Positions 52,440 to 60,529 of a stretch of DNA of 64,000 nt are shown piece after piece. The DNA lies in the NCBI GenBank assembly GCA_910577165.1, contig CAJTLX010000001.1, forward strand, positions 124,001 through 188,000, read 5' to 3'. The notes below the pieces were generated by a model that was not told the origin of the DNA, did not search any database, and saw only the letters and a list, made by a program, of their open reading frames with translations. The DNA comes from an uncultured Lachnospiraceae bacterium. Lineage in GTDB: Bacteria > Bacillota > Clostridia > Lachnospirales > Lachnospiraceae. The translations under genes and the position numbers were made by a program. Each line of letters opens with the position of its first letter. Positions within the stretch are counted from its first letter, which is position 1.

Positions 52440-52908
52440 AATCCCTCCTTAATTCCATTTTTGCACGATAAAAAATCAGCCTCGCCCAGCTATCCGTCTT
52501 GTTAAAAAGTTCTCCAATCTTAGAAAATGGCAGTTCTCCAAAAACCCGCAGTGTGAATATTTCCTTATATGGTTCCTTCATCCGGTGCAGAAGTTTATGA
52601 AGTTTCCATGCATCTTCCTTATCTAAAAATTCTTTTTCCACTCCTTCCGCTTCCAGCTTAAATAGCTCAGCATCCGCCCCCGATAGACGCTTTTGCCTTT
52701 TATTATACGTATAATACGTGTTTTTAGCAATCTGACAGAGCCATACATAAAGTTTACATTTTCCGTCAAAGCGATCCATATGTTCCATCGCCTTATAAAA
52801 AGCTTCCTGGGTGATCTCTTCGGCGACCGCTTCATTCCTGCAAAGTGAAAAAACATATTTAAAGACATTATTAAAATGCTCAATATAGATTGCTTCAAAA
52901 TCGCCCAC
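52420..52908 (-). CDS. ECF-type RNA polymerase sigma factor
   Basis: The 162-residue sigma factor has region 2 (IEHFNNVFKYVFSLCRNEAV, AEEITQEAFYKAMEHMDRFD) and region 4 (EPYKEIFTLRVFGELPFSKI with NKTDSWARLIFYRAKMELRR). It starts with GTG preceded by GGAGGTGAGAAA. It is co-encoded with its anti-sigma factor. A TGAAAC element upstream suggests self-activation, as in other ECF systems. Confidence 0.92.
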   Translation of the reverse strand: MGDFEAIYIEHFNNVFKYVFSLCRNEAVAEEITQEAFYKAMEHMDRFDGKCKLYVWLCQIAKNTYYTYNKRQKRLSGADAELFKLEAEGVEKEFLDKEDAWKLHKLLHRMKEPYKEIFTLRVFGELPFSKIGELFNKTDSWARLIFYRAKMELRRDFDEDIL

Positions 52909-52930
52909 TTTCTCACCTCCTCCCTAATAA

Positions 52931-52956
52931 GACCACAAAGACTGCAAAACGTTTCA
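52931..52956 (-). promoter_or_regulatory. candidate ECF-type promoter of the sigma operon
   Basis: On the minus strand TGAAAC (52951-52956) lies 16 bp before GGTC (52931-52934), fitting the TGAAAC-N16-CGTC-like pattern of ECF promoters, about 25 bp before the GTG start. It is a candidate only. Confidence 0.45.
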
Positions 52957-52972
52957 ATAAAAATAAAAAATA

Positions 52973-53842
52973 TTATTGATCGGACAAATTCTCTATATAC
53001 CTGCATTCCGGATAATTTGAACAACCCAAAAATTTTTCCCCCTTATGCTTTCCTTTTGCTGCGGTACGCATAACAAGTTTTCCTTTGCAGCGCGGGCACA
53101 GCATAACCTTTGGTATTCTAGCGGTGGAGGCGGTGGAGATAGTTGGCGAATTATTCTTTGTCCTCTGTTTAATATTCTTAATATGTGCCAGCTTTTTGGC
53201 TTCATCCATCTGTGTAAGCGGATATAGTTTTTTGAATAATTTATCGATCTTGTCCGGTGTTAATCTTGACTTCGCCTTTGCTGCATTTCGCTCCACTGCG
53301 GAAAGAAGATTATGCTGTTTGACAACATAATGCTTTCTGCTGATCAAATTGATATCTTTTAATGTACAATGATCACTGAATACAATATAGGAATAAAGGG
53401 ACAATGTCCGATCGGCAAGAAAATTTTTAAGCCATCTTAAATGCCCTTCATTCTGTAAAATCGGATTGTAAAATTGATTTTCTTGTGAATATTCTCGCCC
53501 CAATAATTGAGTCCAGTATTGTTCCGTTTCTGATCCAACAATCCAGCCGCTATAATTTTTCGATTCAAATACATATATTCCAGATTCATGTAAAAGAACA
53601 ATATCTAATTCTGTAGTTTCCCCGTTACTTTTCGGAATATATAGATTAAATAAATATCGTTTATACCCGGAAAGCGGCTCCAGACATTTGTATGTGGAAA
53701 ATTCTCCCAAAAGTCCTTTGTCCAATTGAACACTCTTGTAAGAATTTTTGGTCTGCCGATAATATTCCGTCCTCCTATATCGATTTTTCTGTATTATACA
53801 TACAATAATAAAAAGAAATAATACGATTAAAAATATCTCCAT
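52973..53842 (-). CDS. NERD-domain protein with C4 zinc finger
   Basis: The 289-residue protein has an N-terminal membrane anchor (MEIFLIVLFLFIIVCIIQKN), a NERD domain (KGLLGEFSTYKCLEPLSGYK, ELDIVLLHESGIYVFESKNY, with the D and E-x-K residues of a PD-(D/E)XK-like fold), and a C-terminal topoisomerase-type zinc finger (CPRCKGKLVMR ... FLGCSNYPECRY). It is likely a membrane-attached DNA-processing or restriction-like nuclease; its role is unknown. It stands alone. Confidence 0.9.
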   Translation of the reverse strand: MEIFLIVLFLFIIVCIIQKNRYRRTEYYRQTKNSYKSVQLDKGLLGEFSTYKCLEPLSGYKRYLFNLYIPKSNGETTELDIVLLHESGIYVFESKNYSGWIVGSETEQYWTQLLGREYSQENQFYNPILQNEGHLRWLKNFLADRTLSLYSYIVFSDHCTLKDINLISRKHYVVKQHNLLSAVERNAAKAKSRLTPDKIDKLFKKLYPLTQMDEAKKLAHIKNIKQRTKNNSPTISTASTARIPKVMLCPRCKGKLVMRTAAKGKHKGEKFLGCSNYPECRYIENLSDQ

Positions 53843-54049
53843 TACTCTTTCCTCCTTTCAGGCGAATGTAAACTACCGCGGGTACAATATCAAAAGACAT
53901 TGTACCATAAATGCAAAAGCATGGAAATAGGCAGTTTTATAAAAGCTTCATCCCCAACAAATTTTAGCAAATTAAGACGGGCAATTAGTTCGAAACCGTG
54001 ATATACTAAATACATACTTAAACAGAAGCTTCTAAACAAGGAGAAATAT

Positions 54050-54913
54050 ATGGAATGGACAAAGTCTATTAGCGAAGCGATTGAATTCATCGAAAACAAT
54101 CTTACCGAAGATATCTCTGCGGAGGACGTGGCGGCACAGGTTAATATCTCCCCTTTTTATTTCCAGAGGGGCTTTGCTCTGCTCTGCGGCTACACCATCA
54201 CAGAATATATTCGCAATCGCAGATTGGCTCTCGCTGCAGGGGAACTTTCTGAAAATGCAAAAATAATTGATATCGCGGTGAAATACGGCTACGACTCTCC
54301 GGATGCCTTCACCAGAGCTTTCACCCGCTTTCATGGTGTTACGCCATCCACAGTACAAAAAAATCACGCGATAATCAAAACTTTCGCGCCACTGAAAATC
54401 AAACTATCATTAGAAGGGGGCTATCTTATGGACTACAGATTGGTAAAAAAGGAAAGTTTCACAGTGATGGGTGCTGCAAAAACCTTTTCCTACGACGGGG
54501 CAAAAAATGTTATCCCACAGTTTTGGGCGGAACACTACGAAAAAGGAAACGGCAAATATGTTTGCGGAATGTTTGGCATCAATATTGACGAATCCATGGG
54601 AGAAAACCAATTTGAATATCTGATTGCAGATCTTTACAATCCGGTGCAAGATATTCCGGAAGGGTTTGTCACAAGAACCATCCCCGCTTTTACCTGGGCA
54701 GTTTTTCCTTGTCGGGGTAAAATTTCCTCCACCTTACAGGATACAAATACACGCATTTTTTCCGAGTGGCTCCCCGCTTTAAAAGAATACGAATTTTCCG
54801 CCGGATATTGTATTGAAATGTACGACGATGTGAGAAAATATCCGAACGGAACCGAAGATGAAAACTACTACTGTGAAATCTGGATTCCGGTAAAAAGAAA
54901 GCAACAACAGTAA
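54050..54913 (+). CDS. AraC-family regulator with GyrI-like effector domain
   Basis: The 287-residue protein has two AraC helix-turn-helix motifs at the N-terminus (residues 8-105: VAAQVNISPFYFQRGFALLC and IAVKYGYDSPDAFTRAFTRF) and a C-terminal GyrI/Rob-like ligand pocket (YRLVKKESFTVMGAAKTF ... WIPVKRK). Such regulators (Rob/BltR-like) respond to lipophilic compounds and control drug efflux or resistance. RBS AAGGAG precedes the ATG. The target gene is not obvious; the MATE transporter at 57.5 kb is one candidate. Confidence 0.92.
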   Translation: MEWTKSISEAIEFIENNLTEDISAEDVAAQVNISPFYFQRGFALLCGYTITEYIRNRRLALAAGELSENAKIIDIAVKYGYDSPDAFTRAFTRFHGVTPSTVQKNHAIIKTFAPLKIKLSLEGGYLMDYRLVKKESFTVMGAAKTFSYDGAKNVIPQFWAEHYEKGNGKYVCGMFGINIDESMGENQFEYLIADLYNPVQDIPEGFVTRTIPAFTWAVFPCRGKISSTLQDTNTRIFSEWLPALKEYEFSAGYCIEMYDDVRKYPNGTEDENYYCEIWIPVKRKQQQ

Positions 54914-54984
54914 AGTTGAAAATATAGGAATATTTTACAGCTTGATTTTTCTCCGTAAAAATGCTATCATATATAAAAATCCGC

Positions 54985-55216
54985 ATATGCGGAACTTTAA
55001 AACAGCATATGCCCGGATAGTGCCCGGAATAAATTTCAGGGGAGCAAAGCGAACAGGAAATTCTTTCCCAGATCATTGGGGACTAGAAGGGCATATGCGG
55101 AACTTTAAAACAGCATATGCCCGGATAGTGCCCGGAATAAATTTCAGGGGAGCAAAGCGAACAGGAAATTCTTTCCCAGATCATTGGGGACTAGAAGGGC
55201 ATATGCGGAACTTTAA
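54985..55216 (+). repeat. LR1 structured leader repeat, tandem copies 3 and 4
   Basis: Two essentially identical 108-bp units (outer stems 55005-55014/55089-55098 and 55113-55122/55197-55206) each fold with GCATATGCCC/GGGCATATGC, a GGAATAAATTTC-type inner hairpin with loop AGCAAAGCGAACAG, and CCCA/TGGG. The outer stem has a different sequence from copy 1 but is perfectly paired. The last unit ends GCGGAACTTTAAATAGGAGG before an ATG. An open frame across the repeat is not a gene. Confidence 0.75.
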
Positions 55217-55229
55217 ATAGGAGGTTCTT

Positions 55230-55256
55230 ATGGGAAGAGATGTTATGTTTGCATAG
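55230..55256 (+). other. 8-codon mini-ORF after LR1
   Basis: AGGAGG from LR1 is followed by ATG and MGRDVMFA-stop. It could be a leader peptide or the stub of a gene lost by deletion. Evidence is only the good ribosome site. Confidence 0.35.
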
Positions 55257-55300
55257 CATTGGCTATTGCAATCAAAAATTGAATTGTTATAGCCAATGCT
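55255..55300 (+). promoter_or_regulatory. leader hairpin before the CD3324-like gene
   Basis: AGCATTGGCTAT (55255-55266) pairs perfectly with ATAGCCAATGCT (55289-55300). No U run follows, so it is a leader structure rather than a terminator, between the mini-ORF and the next gene. Confidence 0.5.
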
Positions 55301-55333
55301 GACCTAAAAGAAAGATCAATTTAGGAGGCAGAC

Positions 55334-55612
55334 ATGGGCTATAAAAGAGCGGCGGAGATTCTTCCCGCAGAAATAATTAAACTAATACAAGAGTATGTGG
55401 ACGGACAGACAATCTACATTCCAAGGAAGGCACGGACAAGAAAAGAATGGGGTGCCGCCACGAATATAAAACAGGAATTAAAAAAGCGGAATGAACAAAT
55501 CTATATGGACTATCTTGCAGGGATACGAGTACGTGAACTGGCTTTGCGGTACTGTTTATCTGTAAAAAGTATACAGCATATCATTTTGAAAATAAAAAAA
55601 ACAAATGAATAA
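55334..55612 (+). CDS. CD3324-family / Mor-like helix-turn-helix protein
   Basis: The 92-residue protein starts MGYKRAAEILPAEIIKLIQE, with YVDGQTIYIPRK and a C-terminal helix-turn-helix (AGIRVRELALRYCLSVKSIQ). It matches the small CD3324-type family related to the Mor/C transcription activators of phage Mu, common in Clostridia. GGAGG precedes the ATG. Its target is unknown; LR1 and a leader hairpin lie directly upstream. Confidence 0.85.
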   Translation: MGYKRAAEILPAEIIKLIQEYVDGQTIYIPRKARTRKEWGAATNIKQELKKRNEQIYMDYLAGIRVRELALRYCLSVKSIQHIILKIKKTNE

Positions 55613-55642
55613 TTTATTTTCTTTTATGCAAACGAAATAAAT

Positions 55643-55707
55643 GATATGTTTCCTTTTACGCAAGCCGATAAAATAATCAAAATTTATTCAATTTATCTGT
55701 TAAAAGG
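55643..55707. terminator. long-armed hairpin in the 55.6-55.9 kb gap
   Basis: GATATGTTTCCTTTTA and TAAAAGGAAACATATC are perfect 16-bp inverted repeats with a loop of about 32 nt, 30 nt after the CD3324-like gene. The rest of the gap to 55915 is AT-rich without a recognised signal except the next gene's AAGGAGG. Confidence 0.6.
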
Positions 55708-55915
55708 AAACATATCAAAACAATTTTTTCTCCGGGGGAATTTCAAATATACAGATTAATTATATTACTTTTTATCATTATATCCCTTATTCATTATCAT
55801 GCCTTATTTTTTTTTCTAATAATTTATTCGGTGGACAAAGTGCCAAAATCTCCATTATACTATAAACAAAAATCCAGTTTCATTTTACTACAAATTTAAT
55901 AAGGAGGATGAATTT

Positions 55916-56591
55916 ATGGATTACAGCCAAAAGATTTCGGAACGCCACTGGAACCTGCCTGAGAAAGGCGAGCGGGAAGCCTTACGCGAACAGACCTTTA
56001 TCGATGATATTGTGCAAAAAAGCCATATAGAAAAAGAACTGCTCAAAAATCTCACGGGGATCGAAACCGTTTTTGATGGCGGGGGCGGTTCGGGGCGATT
56101 CTCTATTCTGCTCGCAAAGCATGGGTGCAAGGTAGTGCATTTTGATATATCCCAGCCCATGCTTGATAAAGCGGCAGAACTTGCAAAAGCAGCAGGGGTT
56201 GAGGAAAGAATTACCTTTGTTAAAGGAGCACTCGAAAATTTGTCAGCCTATGCTGACCGCTCCTTTGACCTTGTTATCAGTTTTGATGCACCGATTTCCT
56301 ATACCTGACCAAACCAGGAAAATGTTATTGCAAATCCCGTAAGAATTTGCAAAAAGCGGATTATGCTAAGTGTATCAAGCTTTACGCATCCTGCGGAAGA
56401 ACGGAGTCAAAAATATACGGCTTGCTGGTCCCGGCGCATATGCCCGCACCGTACCAAACGAAATATTATGCAAAATTATGCGCGATTCCACGCAAAAATC
56501 CGCATTTTTAGACTTTTGTCATATTTTTGATCAGAACCCGTATGTCTGTGGGATGGGCAAAGATAATTTGTTTGCAAAGGGAGAGAGATAA
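55916..56591 (+). pseudogene. class I SAM-dependent methyltransferase, broken
   Basis: The N-terminal half is intact (VFDGGGGSGRFSILLAKHG is the SAM motif I, then FDLVISFDAPISYT), but a TGA at 56306-56308 stops it. The same frame continues PNQENVIANPVRICKKRIML, and after a frameshift near 56400 the family C-terminus GPGAYARTVPNEILCKIMRD and NPYVCGMGKDNLFAKGE is readable. Perhaps 30-40 middle residues are deleted. The gene is thus inactivated by at least two events. Confidence 0.82.
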
Positions 56592-56615
56592 AAATTAAAA
56601 AAGGAAGTTTTAAAA

Positions 56616-57482
56616 ATGTATGAGATGAAAAAAAATTACCGCGACAATGCCGCGCTTCGCGAAAGTTTTAACCAACTGGCAAATTCCATTTTCTGCCTGA
56701 ATTTTGAGGACTGGTATCAAAATGGACTCTGGACGGATAAGTACAACCCGTATTCCGTTGTAAGGGATGGTGAAGTGATCGCCAATGTATCCGTAAATCA
56801 AACAGATCTGAGTTTTGACGGCAAGATAAAACATTTCCTTCAGCTTGGAACAGTGATGACAAGCAAAGATTTCCGCAGGCAGGGCTTGATCCGGGAAATT
56901 ATGGCGGCTATCGATGCTGATTACAGGGGAAAAACGGATGGAATCTATCTTTTTGCCAATGATAGTGTGCTTAATTTTTACCCAAAATTTGGGTTTGAAA
57001 AGACGGCAGAATACCTATATTCAAAACAGATCACAAACAGCGGAAAGTGTCAGTTTGTCAAAACGCCCATATACGAAAAAATTGCCTGGGAACGACTAAG
57101 ATCCGCTATAGAACGGAATGTATTTCAGGGCAGACTTGACTTGATCCACAACCCGGAACTAATCTTATTTTATGTGACAAAATTTATGCAGGAAAATGTA
57201 TATTACCACGCAGATAGCGATACCTATGTGATCGCAGAATCAAACGGGGAAGAAGTCTTTCTCCACAATATATTTTCTGGCACACTCCACAGACTGGATG
57301 AGGTTACCGCATTATTTGGGCGCGGGATAAAGAAAATTAAGCTTGGCTTTGTCCCAAAAAAAGAGGATCGCTGCGAAAGTGCAGAATTACTCACCGAGGA
57401 CTGCACCTTTTTTATCCGCAGCGAAACCTTACCTATTTTTATTTCAGAGAAGCTGCGCATCCCTTCTTTAGCACACGCATAG
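56616..57482 (+). CDS. GNAT-family N-acetyltransferase
   Basis: The 288-residue protein has an acetyl-CoA binding motif (LGTVMTSKDFRRQGLIREIM) and NDSVLNFYPKFGFEKTAEYL typical of GNAT folds, with a longer C-terminal part (residues 150-288) of a second, degenerate domain as in the Eis-like or GNAT_acetyltr_2-type group. Substrate unknown. AAGGAAG precedes the ATG; the broken methylase lies 24 nt upstream. Confidence 0.86.
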   Translation: MYEMKKNYRDNAALRESFNQLANSIFCLNFEDWYQNGLWTDKYNPYSVVRDGEVIANVSVNQTDLSFDGKIKHFLQLGTVMTSKDFRRQGLIREIMAAIDADYRGKTDGIYLFANDSVLNFYPKFGFEKTAEYLYSKQITNSGKCQFVKTPIYEKIAWERLRSAIERNVFQGRLDLIHNPELILFYVTKFMQENVYYHADSDTYVIAESNGEEVFLHNIFSGTLHRLDEVTALFGRGIKKIKLGFVPKKEDRCESAELLTEDCTFFIRSETLPIFISEKLRIPSLAHA

Positions 57483-57491
57483 ACAAAATTT

Positions 57492-58853
57492 TTATGCTTT
57501 TTTTGCACCGTACCCATGCACCCAATCCGATTTCAGATAATAAAGCAGATAAATCACGGAACTGATTCCCCAGGTCAGCGGGTATGCCCAGTAAATCAGA
57601 CCGATATCATGCACAAAATGCATCATTACTGTAATATAGGCAATACGGAATACGCACCAGACCGAGAGCATAATGACCATTGGCACAATGGCTTTGCCCG
57701 CACCGCGACAGATTCCCGCAATAATATGGGAGAACGCGAGCAAAAAATAAAATAATGCTTCCGTGCGCCCCTGTTTTGTACCGAGCCGCACCACTTCCGG
57801 ATCGGAATTAAACATCTTGATTAGCTGCGGCACAATAAGGAACATAATCACACCGATCGTCTCCGCCAAAATAAGTGACATCGCAATCCCAAATCTCGCC
57901 CCCTCTTTTGCGCGCTCATGCTGCCCCGCGCCGAGATTCTGCCCGATAAAGGTGGTCATTGCCATGGAAAAACAGGTGATTGGCAGGAAAGCAAAACCCT
58001 CAAGCTTTACGTAGGAACCGTACCCTGCCATTGCGTCCTCGCCAAACGAATTGATATTGGACTGCAAAATCACATTTGCCAGACCGATCACGGAATTTTG
58101 GACACCGGTCGGCAGACCGTATTTTAAAATTTCACGCAGCATATCTTTGTGAAAGCGGATCCTGCGAAAAGAAACTTGATAAACCGTCCCTTTTTTCAGC
58201 AGACGCTTTAAGCACAGCAGGGCACTTACTAACTGCGAGATTGTTGTCGCGATCGCCGCCCATGCTACACCCATACGGAACACTCCGATAAAAAGCAAGT
58301 CAAGGAGGATATTTAACAGGGACGAACAGATCAGATAAATCATTGGTCTGCGGCTATCCCCGACCGCATTCATAATGCTAGTAAAAATATTGTACATTAC
58401 ATTTGCAATTACCCCCAGAAAATAATAGCGGAAATATGCAATGGAATCCGGCAGCACCGAAGGATCGGTTTTCATCAGTTTTAAAATGGCGGGGGTAAAT
58501 ACCACGCCAATTATCGTAACCGTAAGCCCCGCTGCCAGACCAAAGGCAATATTTGTATGTACTGCGCGCGCGACACGCTTTTCATCTTTCGCGCCAAAAT
58601 AGCGTGAGATCACAACCCCCGCTCCCGCCGCTGTTCCGGTAAAAAAACTGACCAGCAAAAAGATCAGAGGTCCGGAAGAGCTAACCGCGGCCAAGGGACC
58701 CTTACCTAAAAAACGCCCCACAATTAAAGAGTCCGCCGTATTATAGAGCTGCTGAAAGAGCTGGCTGAAAAAAATGGGAATTGCAAACTGAAGAATCAGC
58801 TTTTTTACATTCCCTTCCGTCATATTTTTTGTTCCACTGGTATTTTGCATCAC
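57492..58853 (-). CDS. MATE-family efflux transporter
   Basis: The 453-residue membrane protein with twelve predicted helices matches MATE exporters: FSQLFQQLYNTADSLIVGRF, GAGVVISRYFGAKDEKRVAR and the mirrored second half QNSVIGLANVILQSNINSFG, FIGQNLGAGQHERAKEGARF. These use Na+ or H+ to expel cationic drugs. The 3' end faces the GNAT gene (10-nt gap). No operator was recognised. Confidence 0.95.
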   Translation of the reverse strand: MMQNTSGTKNMTEGNVKKLILQFAIPIFFSQLFQQLYNTADSLIVGRFLGKGPLAAVSSSGPLIFLLVSFFTGTAAGAGVVISRYFGAKDEKRVARAVHTNIAFGLAAGLTVTIIGVVFTPAILKLMKTDPSVLPDSIAYFRYYFLGVIANVMYNIFTSIMNAVGDSRRPMIYLICSSLLNILLDLLFIGVFRMGVAWAAIATTISQLVSALLCLKRLLKKGTVYQVSFRRIRFHKDMLREILKYGLPTGVQNSVIGLANVILQSNINSFGEDAMAGYGSYVKLEGFAFLPITCFSMAMTTFIGQNLGAGQHERAKEGARFGIAMSLILAETIGVIMFLIVPQLIKMFNSDPEVVRLGTKQGRTEALFYFLLAFSHIIAGICRGAGKAIVPMVIMLSVWCVFRIAYITVMMHFVHDIGLIYWAYPLTWGISSVIYLLYYLKSDWVHGYGAKKA

Positions 58854-58879
58854 GGCCTCCGTAATTATTATATATAAAT

Positions 58880-59875
58880 TTATTTTGTATAATGAAGCTG
58901 TTCCAGACGGTATGTTCCATCCTGCGACAGTACAATCAATGTCGCGCCCCTCTGTGCAGTCTTCCTTGAGATCCCTGGATAGGCAATATAATCGATAGAT
59001 TTGGAATATACAAGATCTATACCCTTATAGCGGACTGCCATATTATTTAGATGATCATGCCCTATAAAAACAGCCTGTGTACTTCCCTTTTTTAAAATAA
59101 CATCAAAGAAGCCCGAATCAAAATCCGGATGGCAAACTTCTTCTCCATTTTCTCCGAACAAATAAACTGCATCTGAACTGTTGTTTTTCAAAGCTTCCTG
59201 CGCATCGGCAAACGCTCGAAACGGGATATGCATAAATACAAAAGAAGAAACCTGTCTTCCCTCCTCCTCACAAACTTTATCAATTGTTTCCTCATACCAT
59301 TGAATCTGATCTGGATGAACGGAATCATACTCGTTGATCTTACCTGTTCCTTTCACATAATCATTGGAGTCCACCAAAAAAATAATACGATTAAGACTGT
59401 GATCTGAATTTTCAATGCGGAGATACTGATTATATCTTCCATACACATCCGGTTGATGATCTGCATACAGCATCACAGAATTTGCTTCGTCCGCATAATA
59501 ACGATACAGCCCGCTCAGCTCCTGCGCACTATATTTTGCCACAATCTCTGTATCGTGGTTTCCATATACCATTGCCCATGGAATTCCAATATGATCCATA
59601 AATTTACAAAACTGACCAATTGCTTTAAGATTATCATTGCCAAATGTATGTAGCGGAATTGGAAACACCAGATCGCCTGTAACAATAATTAAATCGGGCT
59701 GTGCTTCTTTGATCAGGGCATAGCAGGCATCAAATACTTTGCGATCCGTTCCTATGGTTGAGATGCTCGCACAAATATGGGTATCCGTCAACTGTAAAAT
59801 CCGGAATTCCTCATTCTTCCCAGTCACAGTATAAACACCAGTTTCCCAGTTATAAGCAATACTACTGCTATGCAC
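58880..59875 (-). CDS. metallophosphoesterase, start uncertain
   Basis: The calcineurin-like phosphoesterase has LQLTDTHICA, VTGDLVF, VYGNHDTE, FMHIPF and IGHDHLN, the full set of metal-binding motifs. The frame is open for about 100 nt upstream and encodes a membrane segment (NVCSAILIVWLYFFIIESGS), but no ATG, GTG or TTG is available before GTG at 59875. The N-terminal anchor is therefore either lost through a start mutation or translated by overlap with the preceding gene. The likely role is as an external or membrane phosphodiesterase. Confidence 0.85.
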   Translation of the reverse strand: MHSSSIAYNWETGVYTVTGKNEEFRILQLTDTHICASISTIGTDRKVFDACYALIKEAQPDLIIVTGDLVFPIPLHTFGNDNLKAIGQFCKFMDHIGIPWAMVYGNHDTEIVAKYSAQELSGLYRYYADEANSVMLYADHQPDVYGRYNQYLRIENSDHSLNRIIFLVDSNDYVKGTGKINEYDSVHPDQIQWYEETIDKVCEEEGRQVSSFVFMHIPFRAFADAQEALKNNSSDAVYLFGENGEEVCHPDFDSGFFDVILKKGSTQAVFIGHDHLNNMAVRYKGIDLVYSKSIDYIAYPGISRKTAQRGATLIVLSQDGTYRLEQLHYTK

Positions 59876-59979
59876 AAATTCGCTATAATCCAGATTATCA
59901 ATATATGATTTATTATAATCTGATCCACTTTCTATGATAAAAAAATATAACCATACTATTAAAATGGCAGAACATACAT

Positions 59980-60474
59980 TTAAAATATGCTAAAAAACGC
60001 GCTGAGAACTACGATGATATCTCCTACATAAAAGGTAGTATCCAAATCCTTCACTGTTAAGAAATGCGGAGTAAAAAGCATAAAAATAATGCTACATCCT
60101 CCTATAAAAGCTGAAATTACTATTCTGCTTTTTCTGGTAAAAGCTGATTTTTGATAATATTTCTCTGCTTCCTCAGAAACTTTCCATTCTGTTTTATAGC
60201 ATTTCAATCTTTTTCGTAAAAGCAGATAAATCACAAAAAAAATTATTCCAATAAAAAAGGAAAGATTTACAACCGAACGCATAATACCAAATAGATGCAT
60301 TCCCTTTCTATAAAAACAAACAGAAAAATAATAGCAAAAAATTAAGCCTGCAGATCCTGCAGAAATTCCTGCCGACGTTGCGCAGTATGTAATCAATGAT
60401 AAAATTTTTTCCATTCCCTGCGCAGTAAGCAGGTCATTCGTTTTCTGAGCGAAATCACTTTTTTTTAAATTCAT
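59980..60474 (-). CDS. hypothetical membrane protein, 164 residues
   Basis: Four hydrophobic segments are visible (AGISAGSAGLIFCYYFSVCF, NLSFFIGIIFFVIYLLL, IVISAFIGGCSIIFMLF, YVGDIIVVLSAFFSIF). No family is recognised. It is encoded directly upstream of the phosphoesterase and overlaps the open region of its missing N-terminus, so the two are co-transcribed. RBS GGAAGAAGC precedes the ATG. Confidence 0.65.
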   Translation of the reverse strand: MNLKKSDFAQKTNDLLTAQGMEKILSLITYCATSAGISAGSAGLIFCYYFSVCFYRKGMHLFGIMRSVVNLSFFIGIIFFVIYLLLRKRLKCYKTEWKVSEEAEKYYQKSAFTRKSRIVISAFIGGCSIIFMLFTPHFLTVKDLDTTFYVGDIIVVLSAFFSIF

Positions 60475-60529
60475 GGCGGCTTCTTCCTTTTTTTCACCTA
60501 TTTTGATAAAGCTCTAAATCTGCCATATC

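Noticed and set aside
54942..55220. An open frame of 92 codons across the tandem LR1 units
   Set aside because: It only translates the repeat (the same 36 residues twice), has no ribosome site and no conserved protein features.
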